Assembly (NCBI GenBank): GCA_036653535.1
Contig: JAVVTR010000009.1
Location: 1-64,000, forward strand
Direction: 5' to 3'
From: JAVVTR01 sp036653535
GTDB taxonomy: Bacteria > Bacteroidota > Bacteroidia > Bacteroidales > P3
Length of the DNA stretch: 64,000 bases
The first letter of the stretch is position 1, and each line of letters starts with the position of its first letter. The notes under the pieces are model-generated. The model saw nothing but the letters and a program-made list of their open reading frames with translations. It did no database searches and was not told the origin of the DNA. The position numbers were made by a program, and so were the translations under genes. This document shows, piece after piece, positions 7,194-16,097 of this stretch.

Positions 7194-8684
7194 ATGGCTT
7201 ATAACCAGGCGATGCTCATACGTCGTGACCTTTTGGCGCGTATGTGTACGTTAATTAAAGAAGGAAAGTTAAAAGAGAAAATAGATCGTGTGCCTCTAAT
7301 CATGCGCCCTCGTCACGGGCAAGAGCTTTCACGTTGTTGTATTCACAAGGATAGGGCGGTAATAAAGTATCGTTTGATGGCTATCTTGGGTTTTGATGTT
7401 AGAGATGAGCAGGATGAGCTTACTCCTTTGTCGGAATATGCCCATATGGCTGAAAATCGCAAGGAATTTACGGATGTTATGCTTACGGTGGTGGACGAGG
7501 CTTGTAGTTCTTGTGTGAAATCTAATTATATAGTGACTAATATGTGTCATAGTTGTATTGGACATCCTTGTACCTTTGCTTGTCATAAGCAAGCTATATC
7601 TATTCAACGTCAGGCATATATAGATCCATCTAAGTGTGTAAATTGTGGCTTGTGTATGCAGGCTTGTCCGTTTAATGCCATTATCTATCAAGCAGTACCT
7701 TGCGAGGAATCTTGTCCGGTAGGGGCTATTTCTAAAGACGAGCATGGGGTGGAGCATATTGATGAGTCGAAATGTATCTATTGTGGACGTTGTAGGGAGG
7801 CTTGTCCTTATGGTGCCATTATGGAAAAGACTTCTTTGGTACAGATTTATGCCGCTTTGAAATCAAATAAAAAAACGGTGGCTATGTTTGCTCCTGCTTT
7901 GGCAGGACAGTTTCCGGCCCCCTTGGAAAAAATAATTCATGCCATCGGAGAGTTAGGTTTTGATCAAGTAGTGGAAGTGGCCAAAGGAGCTAACGAAACC
8001 TCTGCAAGGGAAGCGGTGGAATTTGAAGAGCGTATGGAAAAAGGAGAGCCTTTTATGACTACCTCTTGTTGCCATTCTTATACAGAATTAGTAAAAAAAC
8101 ATCTTACGGAGTTAAGTCCGTATGTTTCCGAAACCCGTACTCCTGTAGCTTATACGGCAGAAATGGTCAAAAAAGCAGATCCAAAGGTGATAACGGTTTT
8201 TATTGCTCCCTGTGTAGCAAAACGCCACGAAGGATATTACGACAAAAATATAGATTATGTAATGTCGTTTGAGGAATTGGGCGCTATGATGATAGCCTCT
8301 GGGGTGGATGTGCTTAAAAGTGAAGATCAAGTTTTTGATAGCTCTATTGATAATTCGGGGCGTGCCTTTCCTTTTACCGGAGGAGTAATGGATTCGGTAA
8401 AAAAATATGCTAAAGATCCGGAAAAAATAAGACCATATATTGTAGATGGTATTGATAAGGCGGTGATAAAAAGCCTTAAAAACATCAAGAAGACTTGTGG
8501 TGGACCGGATCAACCCAATTTTATAGAGTTTATGATGTGTAAAGGGGGGTGTGTAAATGGATGTAACGCTTTGGCGAATCCTCGTACAGCAACTCGTCAA
8601 ATTCAGAATTTTATACAAAAAGAGGAAACCAAAAAAAATACAACTGCGGCTTCTTTAGAAAATTCCTCGGATAAAGTTTCTTAG
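7194..8684 (+). CDS. [FeFe]-hydrogenase, catalytic type (group B-like)
   Basis: The protein (496 residues) carries an H-cluster domain after several iron-sulfur motifs. A cysteine-rich section starts at C104 (CSSCVKSNYIVTNMCHSC, then CTFAC), followed by CVNCGLCMQACP (149-159), CEESCP and CIYCGRCREACP (194-204). The H-cluster loops are L1 TTSCCHSY (289-296, both cysteines present), L2 APCVAKRHE (338-346) and L3 EFMMCKGGC (445-453). The conserved proton-relay cysteine supports real H2 turnover. The N-terminal 100 residues and this iron-sulfur layout resemble the group B hydrogenases of gut Bacteroides. The electron partner is probably ferredoxin or the adjacent [2Fe-2S] protein. Maturases HydE/F/G are not in the window. 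A clear terminator follows, so it is a separate unit from the HydS genes. Confidence 0.88.
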   Translation: MAYNQAMLIRRDLLARMCTLIKEGKLKEKIDRVPLIMRPRHGQELSRCCIHKDRAVIKYRLMAILGFDVRDEQDELTPLSEYAHMAENRKEFTDVMLTVVDEACSSCVKSNYIVTNMCHSCIGHPCTFACHKQAISIQRQAYIDPSKCVNCGLCMQACPFNAIIYQAVPCEESCPVGAISKDEHGVEHIDESKCIYCGRCREACPYGAIMEKTSLVQIYAALKSNKKTVAMFAPALAGQFPAPLEKIIHAIGELGFDQVVEVAKGANETSAREAVEFEERMEKGEPFMTTSCCHSYTELVKKHLTELSPYVSETRTPVAYTAEMVKKADPKVITVFIAPCVAKRHEGYYDKNIDYVMSFEELGAMMIASGVDVLKSEDQVFDSSIDNSGRAFPFTGGVMDSVKKYAKDPEKIRPYIVDGIDKAVIKSLKNIKKTCGGPDQPNFIEFMMCKGGCVNGCNALANPRTATRQIQNFIQKEETKKNTTAASLENSSDKVS

Positions 8685-8703
8685 ATTCTGTTTTTGGTAG
8701 ATT

Positions 8704-8777
8704 AAAAACCTTTACAAGACTTTCTTGGTAGAAGCGGCAAAAGAGCTTCCGAAAGATGGCTTTGTAAAGGTTTTTTT
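8704..8777 (+). terminator. Terminator after the hydrogenase gene
   Basis: AAAAACCTTTACAA (8704-8717) pairs with TTGTAAAGG followed by seven T (8762-8777), enclosing about 44 nt. The arm-plus-T-run layout fits an intrinsic terminator. It separates the catalytic hydrogenase from the sensory operon. Confidence 0.75.
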
Positions 8778-8962
8778 GCATAGGAAGAACTTCAATAATA
8801 GATTGAATTTAAAGAATAAAAAAATAGAGGGGCGTTAAATATTATCTATTGGGTGTTAATTTTACCATTTTGTTTGAAACGAAAGTAATGCCTTGCAAGA
8901 TATAATTTAACGATATTTTAAATTACGGAGGGCTTTAGAGTTGGTTCCTCATACAAAACTAT

Positions 8963-9226
8963 ATGTTTATGGAATATGCTAAAAAAACAGAAGTAACTAT
9001 TTGTCTTGGAAGCTCTTGTTTTGCAAGAGGAAATAATAAAAATTTGGAAATTATCCAGTCTTATTTTAAAGAAAATGATTTGGAGGATAAGGTGGATTTC
9101 AAGGGGCATTTGTGCGAGGATGAATGTAAAAAAGGGCCAACTTTGAAGATAGGAGATCAAGTTTATTTTGGGGTGAGCCCACAGATATTGCGTCCTATTT
9201 TGGATTCTCATTTTAAAAATAAATAG
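8963..9226 (+). CDS. Second thioredoxin-like [2Fe-2S] protein
   Basis: This 87-residue protein is a paralogue of the one at 6829, with cluster ligands CLGSSC (near residue 14) and CEDEC (near residue 50). It is the first gene of a plus-strand operon: hydS starts 12 bp after its stop and the phosphatase gene starts 1 bp after hydS. It probably carries electrons to or from HydS. The start could be the ATG at 8963 or the ATG at 8969 (second Met); the protein changes by two residues only. The 280 bp before it hold the terminator of the upstream gene and no other gene. Confidence 0.8.
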   Translation: MFMEYAKKTEVTICLGSSCFARGNNKNLEIIQSYFKENDLEDKVDFKGHLCEDECKKGPTLKIGDQVYFGVSPQILRPILDSHFKNK

Positions 9227-9238
9227 GGAGGCTAAGGG

Positions 9239-11020
9239 ATGAAAGAAAGTGTAATTTATACCGAAAAAAATAATTGTCAGGATTGTTACAAATGTATTAA
9301 AGCCTGTCCGGTTAAGTCTATAAAAATGGATGGCCATAGTGCATCGGTACTTTTTGAAACTTGTATTTATTGTGGGCGTTGCGTAAGAACCTGTCCAGTA
9401 GGAGCGAAAAAATATAGGGATGATTTAAGTCGAGTACAACATTGGATAGAAAGTGGGGAAAAGGTGGTAGCGTGTTTGGCTCCCACTTTTGTAACGGATT
9501 TTAGTTATATGACCACGGAGCAATTGGTTAAGGCTTTGTATAAATTGGGCTTTGCTGCTGTTTCTGAAACGGCGATAGGGGCAGATATTGTGGCTCATCA
9601 AACCAATCTTTGGTTAGAAAAACAGGATAGTGGAGTTTATATTTCTTCGGCTTGTCCGGCGGTGGTTAATTATATGCATATTTATATGCCGGAAGCTTTG
9701 GAGCATTTGTCGCCTATAGTTTCGCCCATGGTGGCTCATGCTCGTTTATTACGAAAAACTTATTTTCCGGATGCAAAAATTGTGTTTATAGGACCTTGTA
9801 TTGCTAAAAAAGATGAAAAGGACTATCATAACGATGTTTTAGATGCGGCTGTTACCTTTCAAAATTTAAAACGCTGGTTTGATGACGAAAGGGTGGAATT
9901 ATATCCTTTTCATAGCATTCAAATTCCAAACGATTTTATAGTGGGCCGTCCCGGAGTTGGAGATTTATTTCCTATTGATGGGGGAATGCTAACAACTATG
10001 TGTAAGACAATGAAAGTGGCAGAAACCGATTATATGACCTTTTCTGGCATGGAGCAGGTAATAGATATTTGCAAGGAAATAGGGCATTGGAAGGAAAAGG
10101 GAAAGTTGTTTTTGGAACTAATGGCTTGTACGGGAGGTTGTATCAAAGGGCCTGCCATGATCAATCACGATGGGGTTGCAGCCAAGAGAAAGGCGATGAT
10201 AGAAATGCATGGGCAGTTGCAAAAATCAAAAATGAACTACAAGCCTTTACCGATACCGGAGGGAATAAATTGGATTAATAAGGAATTTGTAAGACCGTAT
10301 AAATTTATTTGCAAATATAGCGAAGAGGATATTCAGGAGGCTTTGCATTCTATAGGGAAATGGTCGCCTAAAGATGAACTGAATTGTACCGGATGTGGAT
10401 ATGATAGTTGTAGGGCTTTAGCCGAGGCTATGTTGGATGGTAAAGCACATAGAGAAATGTGTGTGTCTTGTATGCGGAAAGAAGCGCAAGATAAGGCTTC
10501 TGTGCTTTTACAAAAAATGCCTTATGGTGTGGTGACGGTGGATGATAATTTAAAAGTGGTGGAGGCTAATCGTAAGTTTGCAGAAATAATGGGTGATGAT
10601 TTATTAGAAGTTTACGAAACGGTTCCAGGTTTGAAAGGGGTGGATTTAAAATCGGCGGTACCTTTTTATAGTTTTTTCGAAGCGGTCTTGGAAAGTGGTG
10701 GGGATGTAATAGAACACGATATACGGGATGGGGATAATTTTTATCATCTTTCTTTAATGACTATTCAGCAACATAAAATTGTTTGTGGCATTATCCAAAA
10801 TTTGCGGGAACCGGAGATGCAAAAAGAATTGATGATAGATAGAATAAGGGAAGTTATTAAGCAAAACATGGATTCGGTTCAGCGAATAGCTTACTTATTG
10901 GGAGAAAATGCTTCTTTTACAGAGTCTATGCTAAATTCTATAGTGGATAGTCAAGATAGTAGAGAAAATAAGGATACTGCTAAGGCTATGGGGCTAATGG
11001 GAGAAGAAAAAAGCCATTAA
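9239..11020 (+). CDS. hydS: Sensory [FeFe]-hydrogenase HydS with PAS domain
   Basis: The order of domains is: two [4Fe-4S] ferredoxin motifs (CQDCYKCIKACP at 13-24, CIYCGRCVRTCP at 42-53), H-cluster domain (about 75-310), a four-cysteine iron-sulfur domain (CTGCGYDSC at 383-391 and CVSC at 408-411), and a PAS domain (about 420-525) with a short helical tail. H-cluster loops are L1 SSACPAV (136-142), L2 GPCIAKKDE and L3 ELMACTGGC. The first cysteine of the L1 CC pair, the proton-relay residue, is alanine here. That change is known from HydS-type sensors, which turn over H2 slowly. With the PAS domain and a SpoIIE phosphatase gene 1 bp downstream, the likely role is H2 or redox sensing with output through protein dephosphorylation (the phosphatase-linked group C hydrogenases). 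Confidence 0.88.
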   Translation: MKESVIYTEKNNCQDCYKCIKACPVKSIKMDGHSASVLFETCIYCGRCVRTCPVGAKKYRDDLSRVQHWIESGEKVVACLAPTFVTDFSYMTTEQLVKALYKLGFAAVSETAIGADIVAHQTNLWLEKQDSGVYISSACPAVVNYMHIYMPEALEHLSPIVSPMVAHARLLRKTYFPDAKIVFIGPCIAKKDEKDYHNDVLDAAVTFQNLKRWFDDERVELYPFHSIQIPNDFIVGRPGVGDLFPIDGGMLTTMCKTMKVAETDYMTFSGMEQVIDICKEIGHWKEKGKLFLELMACTGGCIKGPAMINHDGVAAKRKAMIEMHGQLQKSKMNYKPLPIPEGINWINKEFVRPYKFICKYSEEDIQEALHSIGKWSPKDELNCTGCGYDSCRALAEAMLDGKAHREMCVSCMRKEAQDKASVLLQKMPYGVVTVDDNLKVVEANRKFAEIMGDDLLEVYETVPGLKGVDLKSAVPFYSFFEAVLESGGDVIEHDIRDGDNFYHLSLMTIQQHKIVCGIIQNLREPEMQKELMIDRIREVIKQNMDSVQRIAYLLGENASFTESMLNSIVDSQDSRENKDTAKAMGLMGEEKSH

Positions 11021-11021
11021 C

Positions 11022-12275
11022 ATGGATAAAAAGGAAAATTTATTTATAGAAATTGCGCATCATCATGAAAACAAGCATGGGAAAGTAGTTTGTGGGGACA
11101 CTTTTCTTTCGCGCAAAATAAGTGGGGATAATCGCTATGTGGCGGTGCTTTCTGATGGCTTGGGAAGTGGAATTAAAGCCAGCGTATTAAGTACTATGAC
11201 TGCTTCTATGGCCATGAATTTTCGTTTAAGGCGGGAACCTGTTTTGCGTTCGGCTTTAAATATCATGAATGCTTTGCCTATAGATTCGGTAAGAAATATC
11301 AATTATGCGACTTTTACCATAGTGGATACTGACTTTGAGGGGATGACGCAAATTTTAGAATTTGATAGTCCTGACTATCTTCTATTTAGAGATCAAGAAA
11401 AGACTACTCCCATTAGAAAGGCGATTGGAATAGATAGGGAAGGACAGCAGTACACGGCCTATCTTGGAGATACGGAAGCTATGAAAAAGCTTGGAAATGA
11501 AGCGGCAAAGTTTCGGATTATGTATCGCTCGGCTCTTAAACTTTGCAAAGGGGATAGAATTATTTTTTATAGTGATGGGGTTGTTCAATCGGGTATGGGA
11601 GCTGCTGAGCATCCTTTTGGGTGGGGTAAAGAAGCGGTGGAAGAATTTGTGCAGGAGGTTTTGAAAAATCGTCCAGAAATATCGGCGCGCGATTTATCGA
11701 GATTAATTGTAAATTCGGCTTTACAAAAGGATGGAATGAAGTCGAAAGACGATATTAGCTGTGCGGTGATTTATGCGCGTAATCCGCGAAAATTATTGCT
11801 TTGTTCGGGTCCTCCTTATGATAATAAAAATGATAAACTTTTATCCAATACCGTTGCCTCTTATAAAGGGAAAAAAGTAATTTGCGGAGGAACTACTTCT
11901 AAAATTGTAGCGAGGGAATTACATAGGGAATTGTGTGTGGATTTGAAAAATATTAAAGCAAGAGAGTATCCCCCGGAGGCTACTATGGAAGGCGTGGATT
12001 TAGTCACGGAGGGTATTTTAACCTTGGGTTTGGTGGCGGAAATGTTAGAGAAAGAGAATCCTTTGGAAGAGCATGCTAATTCGCCAGCTGCAGATATTAT
12101 TCGTTTAATTCAGGTTTCGGATATCATAGATTTATTTGTTGGAACCCGCATTAATGAAGCGCACCAAGATCCGTCTTTACCTGTAGAGTTGGAAATACGA
12201 AGGAATGTAGTAAAACGTATTAGTCAATTGTTAGAAGATAAATGGTTGAAGAAAGTGAATGTGTCTTTTATATAG
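11022..12275 (+). CDS. SpoIIE/PP2C-type serine phosphatase
   Basis: The 417-residue protein contains a PP2C-like SpoIIE domain: VAVLSDGLGSGIKAS (about residues 40-54) holds the first metal-binding aspartate and glycine, IIFYSDGVVQSG (about 184-195) the second, and KSKDDISCAVI the third. Such phosphatases act on anti-sigma-factor antagonists. The C-terminal third (after about residue 265) is a second domain that I do not assign with confidence. No transmembrane segment is present. It follows hydS almost without gap, so it is the natural output of the sensor. Its last codons fall in the first unit of a 54-bp tandem repeat. Confidence 0.82.
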   Translation: MDKKENLFIEIAHHHENKHGKVVCGDTFLSRKISGDNRYVAVLSDGLGSGIKASVLSTMTASMAMNFRLRREPVLRSALNIMNALPIDSVRNINYATFTIVDTDFEGMTQILEFDSPDYLLFRDQEKTTPIRKAIGIDREGQQYTAYLGDTEAMKKLGNEAAKFRIMYRSALKLCKGDRIIFYSDGVVQSGMGAAEHPFGWGKEAVEEFVQEVLKNRPEISARDLSRLIVNSALQKDGMKSKDDISCAVIYARNPRKLLLCSGPPYDNKNDKLLSNTVASYKGKKVICGGTTSKIVARELHRELCVDLKNIKAREYPPEATMEGVDLVTEGILTLGLVAEMLEKENPLEEHANSPAADIIRLIQVSDIIDLFVGTRINEAHQDPSLPVELEIRRNVVKRISQLLEDKWLKKVNVSFI

Positions 12276-12391
12276 AAGGGTGTTGCTATAGATAAATGGT
12301 TGAAGAAAGGGAAGGTGTCTTTTATATAGAAGGGTGTTGCTATAGATAAATGGTTGAAGAAAGGGAAGGTGTCTTTTATATAGAAGGGTGT
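12237..12391 (+). repeat. 54-bp tandem repeat, three copies, overlapping a gene end
   Basis: Units start at 12237, 12291 and 12345; each begins GATAAATGGTTGAAGAAAG. The first encodes the last residues (KWLKKVNVSFI) and stop of the phosphatase. The other two lie beyond the stop and match each other except at the very end of the third. The first differs from them at two positions, so the array probably grew by duplication of the gene's tail. Confidence 0.92.
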
Positions 12392-12486
12392 GTTAAATGT
12401 GGTTTACAAATTTTCTACTTTCTTAAAATGCTATAAAGAAATACTTATAAATATACAGAGGGAGATATTAAGAATACTTGGAAAAA

Positions 12487-12957
12487 ATGTTTATGAATAA
12501 TAAAAAGAAATATATTTTCTTTATGGTCTTTGGATTATTTATACAAAGTAGTTTGGGACAAAATAGAGGGCTGTTTTCTGTGGCCGGAGCGGTTACGGAG
12601 AATGATATTTTTTCGTTTTCTTGGAGCGTGGGGGAACCCTTATCTGGGAAAATATCGGGAGTGCAAGCTCCGGTGGTTGGTTATATGTTGAACAATATAG
12701 CCGTAGAGAAGCCTAATCGAGGCTTGTCGGTGAAGATCTATCCTACCTTGTTTACCACTTCTATCACGGTATGTGTTTTTGAGGAAGATTTACCTTTGCG
12801 TGCCGTACTTTATGCTATGGATGGTCGGGTCTGTATGCAAACAGATATAAAGGATATAAAACAGGAATTATTATTGCCTACCTTGGGTTCCTCTTTTTAT
12901 ATTTTGAAGATATTTAATAACAGAAAACAGTATTCTGCCAAAGTGATAAAACAATGA
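12487..12957 (+). CDS. Small T9SS cargo protein
   Basis: The protein has an N-terminal signal peptide (NKKKYIFFMVFGLFIQSSLGQ) and a C-terminal type A sorting domain. The latter starts near KIYPTLFTTSITV and includes LYAMDGRVC and the closing FYILKIFNNRKQYSAKVIKQ. The middle (VAGAVTENDIFSFSWSVGEP) is only about 50 residues, so the sorting domain makes up half of the protein. It is expected at the cell surface or outside. The start may be ATG 12487 or 12493; a TTG at 12478 is less likely. Its TGA overlaps the ATG of the next gene (ATGA), so the two are translationally coupled. Confidence 0.75.
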   Translation: MFMNNKKKYIFFMVFGLFIQSSLGQNRGLFSVAGAVTENDIFSFSWSVGEPLSGKISGVQAPVVGYMLNNIAVEKPNRGLSVKIYPTLFTTSITVCVFEEDLPLRAVLYAMDGRVCMQTDIKDIKQELLLPTLGSSFYILKIFNNRKQYSAKVIKQ

Positions 12958-14495
12958 ATAAAATTTGGTGTTTTTTGTGTATCTGCTTAGGAAGTATGGC
13001 CTTTGGCGAAAATTCTTTTACGCAGAATTTAAGTTTTCAAGGGCAGTTGCATTTGAAAAAACAAACTTCTTATCCAAAAGAGATAAGAATTCGTGCCGTT
13101 CTCTTGGATTTCAAAAGTGCGGATACTCTTTATAAAGAAGATCATAAAGTTTACTTGGATAAAAATGGGGTGTTTAATTTGCTGATAGGTAGTGGAACTC
13201 CGGTGCAAGGTAGCTTTGCGGATATAGACTTTTTGCGCATGCTTAGTTTGGTGATTTTTGTAGAGGTGGATGGAAAAGGGCCTTGGTTGTTTGGGGGAAA
13301 AAGTGGAATTTATCCTGTGCCTTATGCGAATGCTACTGCTTCTGCTGCCGATTCTGCCGAAAGATTTAATTCGGTGAAGGTGTCGAAAAATTTAATGTTG
13401 ATTTCTAAGGAGGATACCATTTTAACTATAACGGAGCAAGATTCTTTGGGAACGGGTGGATGTACGCAGCCTTGGCTTAGTTGGAGTATGGGACCTAATC
13501 AAAGAATGTATTTTTTTGGTACGGAAGCAGATCCGGAAAAATCGGCTCTTTTAAGTTTGCATTGGACTATTGAAAGTTCGAAGCCGGCTTTGGTTATGTA
13601 TGATAAGAATTTTGTGCGGCATTATGCGGTGGTGGCACACTATTGGTCGCATTCAGGGCGGGAGCATCAACATATTAGTATGGAGGTGGACGACTCTTTA
13701 GGGGCTGTGCAGACTCGTTTTGAATTTCCTTGGGGAAAAGAAAAAATAGATGTGGAAAGCCATAGTGCGGATTTTAGAATATCGGATGGGGGAAGCCTTT
13801 TGGTGGGTGAGGGAATAGAAGATACGGCTCGTGGAATAATTTACAAGGATCTTTGGGTAATGGATTCTTTGCAAATTGGTTCCATGAACCAAGAAAGCGA
13901 TTCGGCTATGTTATGGAAAATAAAAGAGTTAGATAAAGACGCCATGCTTCGTTTGTGGCAGGAAAATGGGGCGTCGGAGGCGGCTATTAGCTTGGTGCGA
14001 GGAAAAACCAATTGGTCGATAGCGCATGCGAATAAATTTAGTATTCAGCGTGGGAAAAAAATATTTTGTTGGATGAATTCCGAAGGAGAAATGGGAATAG
14101 GTGGGGAACCTTCCTCAGGGCAAGCTGTTTCTATAGCAGGAAGTATGAATGCGAACGGAAGTATTTTTAGTACAGGAGGTTCTCTTTCCGAGTGTAGATT
14201 GGCCGAATCGGATTTTGCTTCTGGAGAGGTTGTTGGAATAGATACTCTCACAGGGAAGGTGAGGTCGATGAAAAAAGGAGATGTATTTTTGGGAATAGCA
14301 AGTTCGGTAGATGCATCTGCTGTGTGTTTGAATTATGATGGGGCAAGCAACGCTAAGGTGGTGGCCATATTGGGTTTGGTTTCGGTAAAAAGCGATCAAG
14401 TGCAGGTAGTGGATGGAAAAGTTTATACGCTTTATGGCGATTATATAGGCATTAAGCAAGTTGGTAATTATGTGATATTAATACATTCCAGATAA
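12954..14495 (+). CDS. Secreted protein with tail-fibre-like C-terminal part
   Basis: The 513-residue protein has a signal peptide (about 1-24). Its N-terminal domain (SFQGQLHLKKQTSYPKEIRI) resembles the SYQG... N-terminal domain common in Bacteroidetes surface proteins. Later comes a segment HSADFRISDGGSLLVG that is shared with the next gene (HNADFRVGDGGSFFVG), and a C-terminal section (EMGIGGEPSSGQAVSIAG, then GEVVGIDTLTGKVRSMKKGD) like the GIGT.P..L.V.G end of phage tail fibres and peptidase G2-type autoprocessing domains. There is no obvious T9SS sorting domain. It is flanked by overlapping genes on both sides. Function is unknown; a surface fibre or adhesin is my inference. Confidence 0.6.
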   Translation: MNKIWCFLCICLGSMAFGENSFTQNLSFQGQLHLKKQTSYPKEIRIRAVLLDFKSADTLYKEDHKVYLDKNGVFNLLIGSGTPVQGSFADIDFLRMLSLVIFVEVDGKGPWLFGGKSGIYPVPYANATASAADSAERFNSVKVSKNLMLISKEDTILTITEQDSLGTGGCTQPWLSWSMGPNQRMYFFGTEADPEKSALLSLHWTIESSKPALVMYDKNFVRHYAVVAHYWSHSGREHQHISMEVDDSLGAVQTRFEFPWGKEKIDVESHSADFRISDGGSLLVGEGIEDTARGIIYKDLWVMDSLQIGSMNQESDSAMLWKIKELDKDAMLRLWQENGASEAAISLVRGKTNWSIAHANKFSIQRGKKIFCWMNSEGEMGIGGEPSSGQAVSIAGSMNANGSIFSTGGSLSECRLAESDFASGEVVGIDTLTGKVRSMKKGDVFLGIASSVDASAVCLNYDGASNAKVVAILGLVSVKSDQVQVVDGKVYTLYGDYIGIKQVGNYVILIHSR

Positions 14496-16078
14496 TGAAA
14501 ATAGCAAAAGTGTGTGTGTGGGTTTTATGTTTCTTTGCCGTGTTCTTTACAACGGTTTTTTCGCAAAATACATCGGGAATCAGTTATCAGGGTTTGATAA
14601 TTAGGGCGGATAATTCGGTTTTATCTAAACGTAGCATTACGGTGAAGTTTTCTGTTTATGACGATAGCGAGCATTTATATTATAGGGAATATCAGGAAAC
14701 GAAAACGAATTCGGTTGGATTTTTTCAATTGACCATGGGGCAGGGGAAAATATTAAAAGGCTCTTGGGAGGATATTCCTTGGCTTTCCTTAAAAGTGAAT
14801 GTGAAAGTAGAAGTGGATACGCTTAAAAATGGGCAGTATTTTGTTTATCAAGAAGGTCCATTTCAGTCGGTGCCATATTCGCGCTATGCTTGGAGGTCGA
14901 ATGGAAGCTTTTTGAAATTTGATACTCTCGGAAATGCTTTTTTTCCTGTAGATTCTGCCTTTTATGTTCTTTCCGGTTCGTCTCCTTTCGACACTATATT
15001 AACTCTTTTTTCCGATGGGAGGATAGGTATAGGAACGACTAAACCACGAGATGGTGTGGAAATGGGGGTCAATAAAAGACTACATCTTTCTAGCGAGGAA
15101 TGGCATCTAGAACAGAGTGGGGTCATTACATTGCAGGCATTAAACGACTCTGCTAAACCGGCTCTTACTTGGTTTGATGAGCTTGGGGAAATTCGTTCTG
15201 CCATTACTACTTACGACCGTAAGAGAATAGATCCAAAACATAATCAAGAGTTTGTAATAGAGACGGATAATGGGAAGGGAGAGATGTTACCTCGTTTTGC
15301 CATCCCTTATGGGCGTGACTGGACGGAGATACGTACTCATAATGCGGATTTTAGAGTAGGGGATGGGGGAAGTTTTTTTGTTGGAAGTGATACCGAACCT
15401 GGTTCTGCTCAGATATTTGGAAATTTATATGTGGGGCGGCGTATGGGGATAGGGCGTAAAAACTGGCAGGTGGCCGATCCTTTTTATTCTAAATTTTCGG
15501 TAGTGGAAATCTACAGTCGATCTCAAAAAGCAGGATTGTTGATTCAAAATGAGGATGGACAGCATCAGGCGGGCCTACATTTAACCAAAGGCTCTAATAC
15601 TTGGACTATTTCTAATAAAGGAGATCTCTTTTTCGAATACAATGATACGGCACGTATTACAGTAATGTCGGATGGAAAAATGGGAATAGGAAATACAAAT
15701 CCACAGCAAGCCTTGGAGGTCAATGGAAATGTTTTCAGCAGCGGATCTTTGATGTCGGCTCTTTCGGCTTATGCTTGTTATTTGGAAACGGAGGAGGTAT
15801 TGCATAAAGGCGATGTGGCTGGGGTGAACCCTCTTACTTCAAAAGTTCGTAAGTATAAGAGAGGGGATAATTTAGTGGGGATAGTATGTGGGCAAGCAGG
15901 GGTGGTTGCTAATTATTCGGTTGATAAGGTAAAGAACGACTCTTGGGCTTTAGTTGCTTTGACTGGAGAAGTGTTTTTTGATAAGTCGCAAGTTAAGGTG
16001 GTAGGTTCTTCCGTTTATACTTTGGATAATATTTTGATAGGGTATAAATTACGGGATGGGGTACTAATTTTACGATAA
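14495..16078 (+). CDS. Paralogous secreted tail-fibre-like protein
   Basis: This 527-residue protein repeats the design of the preceding one: signal peptide (VCVWVLCFFAVFFTTVFSQ), N-terminal ISYQGLIIRADNSVLSKRSI domain, the GIGTTKP and MGIGNTNPQQALEVNGNVFS motifs typical of fibre proteins, and a C-terminal part (GDVAGVNPLTSKVRKYKRGD, then LVGIVCGQAG) like G2-type autoprocessing domains. Its ATG overlaps the TAA of the previous gene by one base (TAATG). The pair probably arose by duplication. The proteins may form a mixed surface structure with the small T9SS cargo; nothing in the sequence proves this. Confidence 0.6.
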   Translation: MKIAKVCVWVLCFFAVFFTTVFSQNTSGISYQGLIIRADNSVLSKRSITVKFSVYDDSEHLYYREYQETKTNSVGFFQLTMGQGKILKGSWEDIPWLSLKVNVKVEVDTLKNGQYFVYQEGPFQSVPYSRYAWRSNGSFLKFDTLGNAFFPVDSAFYVLSGSSPFDTILTLFSDGRIGIGTTKPRDGVEMGVNKRLHLSSEEWHLEQSGVITLQALNDSAKPALTWFDELGEIRSAITTYDRKRIDPKHNQEFVIETDNGKGEMLPRFAIPYGRDWTEIRTHNADFRVGDGGSFFVGSDTEPGSAQIFGNLYVGRRMGIGRKNWQVADPFYSKFSVVEIYSRSQKAGLLIQNEDGQHQAGLHLTKGSNTWTISNKGDLFFEYNDTARITVMSDGKMGIGNTNPQQALEVNGNVFSSGSLMSALSAYACYLETEEVLHKGDVAGVNPLTSKVRKYKRGDNLVGIVCGQAGVVANYSVDKVKNDSWALVALTGEVFFDKSQVKVVGSSVYTLDNILIGYKLRDGVLILR

Positions 16079-16097
16079 TTTTACGATAAGGTTTGAT

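Noticed and set aside
8112..8618. 168-codon minus-strand frame inside the hydrogenase gene
   Set aside because: It is a mirror of a strongly conserved coding sequence; no domain is recognisable.
12237..12391. Candidate CRISPR array
   Set aside because: The 54-bp units are contiguous with no unique spacers, and no cas genes are present. The same applies to 20049-20189 and 62991-63102.
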